64,000 bases of DNA, taken from the NCBI GenBank assembly GCA_046351555.1, contig JAXLYI010000006.1, forward strand, positions 470,331-534,330, in the 5' to 3' direction. The position numbers and the translations under genes are program-made. The stretch comes from CAISKJ01 sp046351555. Lineage in GTDB: Bacteria > Myxococcota_A > Polyangia > Polyangiales > Ga0077539. Below are positions 42,844-49,395 of this stretch, piece by piece (position 1 is the stretch's first letter; each line of letters begins with the position of its first letter). The notes beneath the pieces are model-generated. The model was not told the DNA's origin, ran no database searches, and was given only the letters and a program-made list of their open reading frames with translations.

Positions 42844-43359
42844 CTACCGCCGCCGCGCCCCCGCCCGCTCCGCCTCGAGGATCTCCCGCGTCAGCGACTG
42901 CACCCGCGGGTGGTTGCTCTTGCGCGACACCAGCAGCAGGAAGGCCTTGGCGTTCTTCAGGTCGCCGCGCTTGAAGGCGTCGGCGGCCTTCTCGTAGAGC
43001 CCCGCCACGTCGGGCGGCAGCGGCGCCTCCGACACCGCCGCCACGCGCGCCTCCTGCACCACCGCGCGGCGCTCGGCGTCGGGCGTCAGCCGCACCTCGC
43101 CGCGCGCGAGCGCCGCGTCGTAGCGGGCGCGGAGCACCGGGTCGAGCAGCACCCGGTAGCCCTCCGAGCCGCGCTTGAAGATCCGCAGCGAGCGGGCCGC
43201 CAGCGACGCCGCGTCGACGTGCTGGTCGGGGTGGTGGCGGAGCGCGAAGCGGTGGAAGGCCTCGCGCACCTGGTCGGCGTTGGCGTCGCGGGCGACGCCG
43301 AGGATCGCGTAGTAGTCGATCCGGTCGAGGTTCTCGTCGAGGGCCTGGTCGGAGAGCAT
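42844..43359 (-). CDS. J-domain (DnaJ-like) co-chaperone
   Basis: The 171-residue protein has a J domain at residues ~15-70: YYAILGVARDANADQVREAF, then HRFALRHHPDQHVD with the invariant HPD, and EGYRVLLDPVLRARYDAAL. A C-terminal helical half (LYEKAADAFKRGDLKNAKAF) resembles a TPR pair. It starts 8 nt after the stop of the Hsp70-like gene, so the two make a dedicated chaperone pair in which the J protein stimulates Hsp70 ATP hydrolysis. No zinc-finger or substrate domain of canonical DnaJ is present. Confidence 0.9.
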   Translation of the reverse strand: MLSDQALDENLDRIDYYAILGVARDANADQVREAFHRFALRHHPDQHVDAASLAARSLRIFKRGSEGYRVLLDPVLRARYDAALARGEVRLTPDAERRAVVQEARVAAVSEAPLPPDVAGLYEKAADAFKRGDLKNAKAFLLLVSRKSNHPRVQSLTREILEAERAGARRR

Positions 43360-43367
43360 CGTGGGGC

Positions 43368-46300
43368 TCAGGCGGTGGCGGTCTGCGGCGCGCGCTGGCG
43401 GGCGGCCATCTCCGCCTGCGACGCCTCCGACGGGATCGTCAGGAGCGACACGCGCGTCGCCTGCTCGCGGTTGGTCTCGACGTCCTTCGCGCGCACGCTC
43501 AGGGTGCCGTCGGCGCCGAGCTCGAAGGTGACCGCGATCGACACCTCGCCGCGCGGCGCCGCGCGCAGCCCCGAGAGCTCGAGCTCGCCGAGGGTCTGGT
43601 TCTCCGAGAACTTCCGCGACTCGCCCTGCGCGATGCGGATGATCACCGAGGTCTGGTTGTCGTTGGTGGTCGCGAACACGCGCGACTGCTCGACGGGGAT
43701 CGTCGCGTTGCGGCGGATCACCACCTCGCACTGCCCGCCTGCCGTCTCGACGCCGAGGCTCAGCGGCGTCACGTCGAGCAGCAGCGGCACCGCGATGCCC
43801 GCGGCGTTGGTGGCCCTCGCGGGCGCGCCGCTCGGGGCCCCGAGCGGCGGCGCGGACGGCGGCGCGGACGGCGGCGCAGACGCGGGCGCGCTCGGCCGCC
43901 CGGTGCCCGGCGGCAGGCCCGGCTTGATCGTGTCGCCGCCGCCCACCATGACGGGCGCCGACACCAGGCTCACCCGCCCGATCGCTGCGCCCGGCGGCGC
44001 CGAGCTCCGCGGCGCGTTCGCGCGGATCGACTCGACGTTGGCCTTGATCGGCGCGGGCACCACCAGCGGCGGCAGGTCGGGGTCGTCTTGCACCACCGCG
44101 GGCCGCACGCGCGTGGCCTCGTCGAGCGCCGGGCCGCGCGCGGTGGACTCTGACTCCCGCGACGCGAACGACGGAGGGGCGAACGGCGGCGGCGCGGGCT
44201 GCGGCGGAGGCTCCGGCGGCCCGAAGGGCTCCGCGGGCGGCGACGGCGGGGCGGGGTCGAAGCCCGGCTGCGACGCTTCGAAGGGCGACTTCGCGACCAT
44301 CGTCCCGACGCCGGGCTCGGCCGGCGCGCCGAAGATGTCCTCCGCGTCGATGCGGAAGGACGGCACCGACAGCTCCCGCGCCTCCGCCGAAGGCTTCGCC
44401 TCCTCGCCGAACAGCGACGCATCCAAGCGGAACGACGGCACCGACGCGTCGGTCACCACCGGGTGCGCCATCGTGGGTTCGTCGACCTCGGGCTCGGGCT
44501 CCGGGGCGCTCGCCTTCGGCGGCGGCGGGCGGATCGCCGCGGCGATGGACGGCGGCAGCGACGCGAGCGCCGACGAGAGCCCCGACGGCGCCCCCACCGC
44601 CTGCACCGACGGCGACGAGGGTCGCGGGGGCGCGCCGAGCGGGGGCTTCGCGAGCGGGATCGACGGCGGCGCGCCGAGGGGGGATTGCGCCGACACGCTC
44701 GGCAGCTCGGGCGCCACCGCGGGGAGCTCGGGCGCGAGCTCGGGCAGCCCCGCCGTCACCAGTGCCGGGAGCGACGCGGGCGTGGCCGGGAGGTCGGGGT
44801 CGTGGCGCGCCGCCGCCGCCACCATCGCGGGCGTCGGGAGCGGCGTCACCACCGAGTCCTCCTCGATGTTGAAGGCCCGCACCGGCTGGTCGAACATCGG
44901 CCGCGCCGACGCCGCAGTGGGCGCCGCGCCCATGAACGACGGCTCGTCGAGCTCGGTGAGCCCGGGCAGCGAGCCGGGCAGCGGCGTGGGCTTGTGCGGC
45001 GTCGCCTGGATCGCCACCGTGCGCGCGCCCGCGTCGTCCGCGAAGGGGTCGTCGAGGTCGAAGCTGACCGCGGCCTCCGCCGGCGCGGGCGCGGGGATCG
45101 GCGGCGGACCCGGGGGCCGCGGCGGCGCGCCGAGCGTGGTCGAGCGCATGCTCGGGATCGGCGGCGGCACCTGCGAAGGGCTCCTCGCGCCGGGTGGGGG
45201 CGGCGGGGTCGCGGCACGCCCGACGGGCGGCGGCGGGGGCGTACCGCCGGGGCCCGCGAGCGTCGGGCCGCGGAGGTTGGAGACGGGCACGGGCGGCGGC
45301 ATCGCGGGCGCCGCCGTCACGCGCGGCGCGGGCGGCACGCTGGCCGGCGCGATCGGCGGGGGCTGCGGGGGCGCCGTCATCGGGACGGGCGTCTGGCGGT
45401 TGCGCCGCGCGCCCGGCGTGAGGGCCTCCGCGAGGATCGCCGCGCCGAGCCCGACCACCTCCTCGGGCGGCAGGTGCGTGAGCGGGTCGCGCCCGAAGAA
45501 CTGCGCCACCCGCGCGTGGAGCCCCGGGATGCGCGTGCTGCCGCCGACCAGGATCACCGCGGTGAGGTCGGAGGGGCGCAGGCCCGCGAGCTTGAGGGCC
45601 TCCTGGCAGACGGCGAAGGTCTTCTCGACGAAGGGCGTCGCCAGCCGGTCGAGGTCGCCGCGCGTCAGCGGGTGCTCGAAATGCACCAGCTCCGACGCCC
45701 CCGGCGGCGCGTAGTTGAACTCCACCCGCGCCACCTCGCGTTGCGAGAGCGTGCACTTGGCCGCCTCCGCCGCGTCGCGCAGGATGTCGAAGGCCATCCG
45801 GTCTTGCGCGCCGTCGACCCGCGTCGCGCGCTGGAGGTGGGGCACCAGCCAGTCGGTGATCGCCAGGTCGACGTCGTCGCCGCCGAGGAAGGTGTCGCCC
45901 CAGGTCGAGAGCACCTCGAACACGTTGCCGTTGAGCTCGAGCAGCGTCACGTCGAAGGTGCCGCCGCCGAAGTCGTAGATGCAGATCTTCTCGCGCGTGT
46001 TGCGCCCGTAGCCGTACGCGAGCGCGGCCGCCGTCGGCTCGTTGAGGATCCGCACCACGTCGAGCTCGGCGATCTTGCCGGCGATCTTGGTGCTCGAGCG
46101 CTGGAGCTCGTTGAAGTTGGCCGGCACCGTCACCACGCAGCGGTCGACGCGCTGCCCGAGCGACTCCTCGGCCACCCGGCGCACCTCGCGGAGCACCATC
46201 GCCGACACCTCGGGCAGCGAGAAGGCCCCCGCCCGCGTCTGCACCAGCACCGCGCTATCGGCGCCCTCCTTCAGGTCGAAGGACACCCGCGACCGCGCGC

Positions 46301-46556
46301 GGCGCACCTCCTCGCTCTTGAAGGGGCGCCCGAGCAGGCGCTTCACCGACGACACGGTGTTCGCCGGGTCGAAGGCCTTCCGCGTGCGCGCCGCCCGGCC
46401 CACGATGCGGCCGCCCCCTTCGGGAAAGGACACCACCGATGGGATGAGCGGGGAGCCCGTCCCGGGGTCGGTGATCACCTGGGGCTTGCCCTGGATCGAG
46501 ACCGCCACGACGGAGTTGGTGGTCCCGAGGTCGATTCCTACAGCGGGGGATGCCAT
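43368..46556 (-). CDS. Hsp70-family chaperone with ~535-residue Pro-rich insertion between NBD and SBD
   Basis: The 1062-residue protein begins with an Hsp70 nucleotide-binding domain (residues 1-~380): GIDLGTTNSVVAVS, VVTVPANFNELQRSSTKIAG, ILNEPTAAALAYGYG, IYDFGGGTFDVTLLELNG and ILVGGSTRIPGLHARVAQFF. In ordinary DnaK the substrate domain follows directly; here it appears only at ~residue 918 (AVPLLLDVTPLSLGVETAGG), and the beta-sandwich continues to the end without a helical lid. The insert of about 535 residues is Pro/Ala/Ser-rich and disordered, with repeated motifs such as VPSFRLDASLFG and VPSFRIDAEDIFG. A normal DnaK has ~640 residues. It is cotranscribed with the J-protein downstream and two small genes upstream. 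Confidence 0.9.
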   Translation of the reverse strand: MASPAVGIDLGTTNSVVAVSIQGKPQVITDPGTGSPLIPSVVSFPEGGGRIVGRAARTRKAFDPANTVSSVKRLLGRPFKSEEVRRARSRVSFDLKEGADSAVLVQTRAGAFSLPEVSAMVLREVRRVAEESLGQRVDRCVVTVPANFNELQRSSTKIAGKIAELDVVRILNEPTAAALAYGYGRNTREKICIYDFGGGTFDVTLLELNGNVFEVLSTWGDTFLGGDDVDLAITDWLVPHLQRATRVDGAQDRMAFDILRDAAEAAKCTLSQREVARVEFNYAPPGASELVHFEHPLTRGDLDRLATPFVEKTFAVCQEALKLAGLRPSDLTAVILVGGSTRIPGLHARVAQFFGRDPLTHLPPEEVVGLGAAILAEALTPGARRNRQTPVPMTAPPQPPPIAPASVPPAPRVTAAPAMPPPVPVSNLRGPTLAGPGGTPPPPPVGRAATPPPPPGARSPSQVPPPIPSMRSTTLGAPPRPPGPPPIPAPAPAEAAVSFDLDDPFADDAGARTVAIQATPHKPTPLPGSLPGLTELDEPSFMGAAPTAASARPMFDQPVRAFNIEEDSVVTPLPTPAMVAAAARHDPDLPATPASLPALVTAGLPELAPELPAVAPELPSVSAQSPLGAPPSIPLAKPPLGAPPRPSSPSVQAVGAPSGLSSALASLPPSIAAAIRPPPPKASAPEPEPEVDEPTMAHPVVTDASVPSFRLDASLFGEEAKPSAEARELSVPSFRIDAEDIFGAPAEPGVGTMVAKSPFEASQPGFDPAPPSPPAEPFGPPEPPPQPAPPPFAPPSFASRESESTARGPALDEATRVRPAVVQDDPDLPPLVVPAPIKANVESIRANAPRSSAPPGAAIGRVSLVSAPVMVGGGDTIKPGLPPGTGRPSAPASAPPSAPPSAPPLGAPSGAPARATNAAGIAVPLLLDVTPLSLGVETAGGQCEVVIRRNATIPVEQSRVFATTNDNQTSVIIRIAQGESRKFSENQTLGELELSGLRAAPRGEVSIAVTFELGADGTLSVRAKDVETNREQATRVSLLTIPSEASQAEMAARQRAPQTATA

Positions 46557-46628
46557 GTCGGGTCGCGTGGGACTGTACCGGGCACAGGCTCCCTGTTTCC
46601 AGTGCCTCCCTCCGCCAAAGAAGAAGAT

Positions 46629-47201
46629 TCAACGGCGTGCTTTTGTCGACTCTCCGGCGAGCGCCGCGACGTGGGCGTCGATCCAGCCCTGCACCGTCCG
46701 CGGGAAGGGCCACATCCACGCATAGTCGGGCCCCGTGAAGCGCCGGACGATCTCCGCGTGGAGCTTCGGGTCGCGGGCGGCTTCGATCCCTTCGAGTTCG
46801 GCCGTCACGCGGAGCGTCTCGGCGTAGGCCTCCCACTCCAGCCGCGCCCGGCCCCAGGCGAGGCCCGCGGGCAGCGGGAAGAGCCCGTACACCAGCACCA
46901 TCCCGAGCCAGCCCCAGCGCTCGAACTGCCGCACATGAACGAGCTCGTGCCGCAGCACCTCGTAGCGCCGGTGCGCGGGGACGCTGCCCCAGCCCGAAGG
47001 CACCAGGATCGTGCGCCCGAGCGTGGTGACGTAATCCGTCAGGTAGCGGCTTTGCCCGCCGAGGGTCACCGCGCGGAGGAAGCCGTCGATGAAGCGCTGG
47101 TGCCAGAGGCCCTCCTTGGGCACCACCCGGACGGGCGGCGTCATGGTGGCCATCTCCCGCAACAGGGCCTCGACCAGGGCCTCGCCGTCGCGCGGGGTCA
47201 T
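46629..47201 (-). CDS. HExxH-motif protein, putative zinc peptidase
   Basis: The 190-residue protein (MTPRDGEALVEALLREMATM) contains RYEVLRHELVHVRQFERWGW, an HExxH motif, followed by a hydrophobic stretch (LGMVLVYGLFPLPAGLAWG) and ARLEWEAYAETLRV, whose Glu could be the third zinc ligand. This layout is common in short uncharacterised bacterial proteins annotated as putative peptidases; no substrate is known. It starts 5 nt after the gene at 47207 and lies 72 nt upstream of the Hsp70-like gene, so it may belong to that operon. Confidence 0.65.
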   Translation of the reverse strand: MTPRDGEALVEALLREMATMTPPVRVVPKEGLWHQRFIDGFLRAVTLGGQSRYLTDYVTTLGRTILVPSGWGSVPAHRRYEVLRHELVHVRQFERWGWLGMVLVYGLFPLPAGLAWGRARLEWEAYAETLRVTAELEGIEAARDPKLHAEIVRRFTGPDYAWMWPFPRTVQGWIDAHVAALAGESTKARR

Positions 47202-47206
47202 CGCGG

Positions 47207-47521
47207 TCAGTCCGCCTCGACCACCGCGGTGGTGGTGGAGAAGCACCCGGCCTCGTCGCCCGCGTCTGCGGCCACCGCGCGCACCCGCACGCCCGCGGCG
47301 ACGCCGGCGCGCGCGAGCTCCTGCGCGTCGCCGAACTCCGCCACCCACTCGTGCGTCCGCGGGTGGGCGAAGGCCATCGCCGCGAGCGCCCCGCGCGGGC
47401 CCTCGAGCCGCACCACCAGCCGCTCGAGCCCGAAGGCGTGGCCCGCCACCAGCACGCGCACGAGCGCGCCGCCGGCCGCGGCCTCTCCGTGCACCGCGGC
47501 GTGGAGCATGATGTTTCGCAT
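47207..47521 (-). CDS. small hypothetical protein, 104 aa
   Basis: The product (MRNIMLHAAVHGEAAAGGAL) is a soluble, mostly beta-strand protein resembling an Ig-like or fibronectin-like sandwich (LERLVVRLEGPRGALAAMAF, VRVRAVAADAGDEAGCFSTT). I recognise no family. It is the first gene of the minus-strand series with the HExxH protein and Hsp70. A TATCAG hexamer lies 10 nt upstream of the ATG. The divergent parvulin gene starts 73 nt away. Confidence 0.55.
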   Translation of the reverse strand: MRNIMLHAAVHGEAAAGGALVRVLVAGHAFGLERLVVRLEGPRGALAAMAFAHPRTHEWVAEFGDAQELARAGVAAGVRVRAVAADAGDEAGCFSTTTAVVEAD

Positions 47522-47594
47522 CGGCCCCGCGCTGATACCACAACCGCTCTCCGCGATGGACAGCGCGCGGAGACCTCTCTATACCCGCCCGGCC

Positions 47595-48068
47595 ATGAAG
47601 GCCCCCCTCCTCGCGGCCCTGTCGATCTTCCTCGTTCGCGCGAGCTGCTCCGACCGGGCGCGGCCCGTCACCACCGCCTCCGCCACGGCCGGCGCCGCCG
47701 AGGTGGAGGTGGTCGCCCCCGAGGACGGCGGCGCGCGCCGGCCCCGCGAGGTCGCCGCCCGCCACATCCTCGTGATGTACCGCGGCTCGTCGAGCGCGCC
47801 CGAGCGGATCACCCGGACCCGCGAGGAGGCCCGCGCCCGCTGCGAGGAGGCGCTCCGGCGCGCCCGCGCGGGGGAGGACTTCGCGGCCCTCGCGGGGGAG
47901 TACTCCGACGAGCCCAACGCGGCTGAGCGCGGCGGCTCGCTCGGGCGCTTCGGCCGCGGCCGCATGGTGCGCGCGTTCGAAGACGCCGCCTTCGCCCTCG
48001 AGCCGAACCAGATCTCCGACGTCGTCGAGACCCAGTTCGGCTTCCACGTGATCCAGCGGACCGAGTGA
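47595..48068 (+). CDS. exported parvulin-type peptidyl-prolyl isomerase
   Basis: The 157-residue protein has an N-terminal hydrophobic signal (MKAPLLAALSIFLVRASCSD) that may be a weak lipoprotein signal. The domain from residue ~50 is a parvulin rotamase: EVAARHILVMYRGSSS, FAALAGEYSDEPNAAERGGS, LGRFGRGRMVRAFEDAAFAL and VVETQFGFHVIQRTE are standard motifs. It speeds proline isomerisation in folding of exported proteins. TATACC ends 9 nt before the ATG. The peroxiredoxin gene follows after 41 nt. Confidence 0.9.
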   Translation: MKAPLLAALSIFLVRASCSDRARPVTTASATAGAAEVEVVAPEDGGARRPREVAARHILVMYRGSSSAPERITRTREEARARCEEALRRARAGEDFAALAGEYSDEPNAAERGGSLGRFGRGRMVRAFEDAAFALEPNQISDVVETQFGFHVIQRTE

Positions 48069-48109
48069 GTGCATCTCACCGCCCCGCAGGAAAGGAAAGG
48101 ACCCCTCCC

Positions 48110-48574
48110 ATGGCACTCAGCGTCGGCACCCAGGCCCCCGATTTCACCCTCCCCACCAAGCCCGGCGAGACGATCACGCTCTCGTCGCTGCGCGGCAAGC
48201 AGGTGGTGCTCCTCTTCTACCCGGCGGCCTTCACGGGCGTGTGCACCAAGGAGATGTGCACCGTCGCCGAGGACTTCTCGGCCTACGAAGCGCTCAACGC
48301 CGTGCCGATCGCGATCAGCGTCGACACGCCCTGGGTGGTGACGAAGTTCGCGGCCGAGTCGAAGGCGACCTTCCCCTTCGCGTCGGACTTCAACAAGACC
48401 GTCACCCGCGCCTACGACGTCTACCGGCAGAACTTCGCCTTCGGCCTCGAGGGCGTCGCCGACCGCGCGGTCTTCGTCGTCGGCCCCGACGGCGTCATCA
48501 AGTACGCCTGGGTCGGCGAGAACCCCGGCGTCTTCCCCGACCTCGACGCCGTCAAGAACGCGCTCAAGAGCTGA
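48110..48574 (+). CDS. Bcp/AhpE-type peroxiredoxin
   Basis: The 154-residue protein has VGTQAPDFTLPTKPGETITL at the N-terminus and the peroxidatic motif LLFYPAAFTGVCTKEMCTVA (P38, T42, C45). C50, five residues later, is the position of the resolving Cys in E. coli Bcp, so it is probably an atypical 2-Cys enzyme. AISVDTPWVVTKFAAESKAT and RAVFVVGPDGVIKYAWVGEN complete the thioredoxin fold. It reduces hydrogen or organic peroxides in the cytoplasm. The ATG has AGGAAAGGAAAGGA upstream, one of the few clear ribosome sites in the window. Confidence 0.9.
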   Translation: MALSVGTQAPDFTLPTKPGETITLSSLRGKQVVLLFYPAAFTGVCTKEMCTVAEDFSAYEALNAVPIAISVDTPWVVTKFAAESKATFPFASDFNKTVTRAYDVYRQNFAFGLEGVADRAVFVVGPDGVIKYAWVGENPGVFPDLDAVKNALKS

Positions 48575-48689
48575 CTCCTCTCCCCAGCTTCTCCCCCTCC
48601 ACACCAGTCCTTCGAAAATCGGCTACGGCCCAGCTTGCGGGCCCTTGCCTACATGTGCGACCTTCTCACTCACGGACGGAGGTTTCACG

Positions 48690-49364
48690 ATGCGCGCGGT
48701 GAAGGTACTCACGACGGCGACGGTGGCGCTCACGGGGTGTTTCGGGGGCGGCGACGACGAGGGCGAAGGCGCGCGCAACTCGGGCTTCTTCTTCGTCCGT
48801 CGCGACGTGCAGGCGTGCGCGGCGGAGGGCGTTGTGGGCGGCGGGGTCTGCGAGCGGTACACGGTGGCGCCCGTCAACGGCACCTCCGCCCGCTGCGCGG
48901 ACGGCAGGGCGTCGTCGTCCTGCGCGGTGGGGAGCCTCGACCTGGCCGCGGTCGGGCTCTCCGCCGCGCAGGCGGTCGCGCTCCGGACGGGCGCGTCGGC
49001 CTCGCTCCCGTCGCCGACGGTGGTGCTCCGCGGCGCGCTCGAGGGCGACCGCTTCGTCGCCACCGACGCCTGGCGCGCGCCGTCTGAGCGCGCGGTGTTC
49101 GGCACCGTCGTCGAGGTGGTGGGGGCCGGCGCGACGCTCGTCCAGCACCGCGTCAACACCGCCACCGAGCCCACGTACGTGAGCGCGGTCGACGTGAGCG
49201 CGGTCGGCGGCATGAGCTCCACGCTCCGCACCAAGGCCCTCGCCGACGCCGCCGGCGCCGACGGGATCCTCGTCGCCGGCACGACGGGCTACGACGCCGA
49301 GGGCCGCCGCGTCGTGCGCGCCGAGCAGGTGTTCGTGCGCGCCGAGGCGTTCGAGGCCCCGTAG
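48690..49364 (+). CDS. DUF6748-like lipoprotein
   Basis: The 224-residue protein begins MRAVKVLTTATVALTGCFGG, with a strong lipobox (LTGC). The N-terminal half (SGFFFVRRDVQACAAEGVVG, CERYTVAPVNGTSARCADGR) and SSSCAVGSLDLAAVGLSAAQ resemble a family of Myxococcota lipoproteins labelled DUF6748, characterised by FFxVRRD, CADG and LDLxxLGLS. The rest is beta-rich. Function unknown. GGAGG lies 8 nt before the ATG, which sets the start; an ATG 15 codons upstream would spoil the signal peptide. Confidence 0.7.
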   Translation: MRAVKVLTTATVALTGCFGGGDDEGEGARNSGFFFVRRDVQACAAEGVVGGGVCERYTVAPVNGTSARCADGRASSSCAVGSLDLAAVGLSAAQAVALRTGASASLPSPTVVLRGALEGDRFVATDAWRAPSERAVFGTVVEVVGAGATLVQHRVNTATEPTYVSAVDVSAVGGMSSTLRTKALADAAGADGILVAGTTGYDAEGRRVVRAEQVFVRAEAFEAP

Positions 49365-49380
49365 CGCCGCCGCGCCGCGG

Positions 49381-49386
49381 TATGGT
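49381..49386 (+). promoter_or_regulatory. -10-like hexamer TATGGT
   Basis: TATGGT ends 9 nt before the GTG start at 49396 and fits TAnnnT. Confidence 0.35.
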
Positions 49387-49395
49387 CGCGGGCCC

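Noticed and set aside
43900..45420. Possible intein in the Hsp70-like protein
   Set aside because: The insert is Pro-rich and disordered, has no splicing motifs (no Cys/Ser at the start or HN at the end) and lies in the linker rather than at an active site.
42910..45714. Plus-strand frame rich in Gly/Ser/Ala opposite the Hsp70 insert
   Set aside because: It is the complement of the Pro/Ala-rich insert (CCG read as CGG/GGC) and has no start context or motif.
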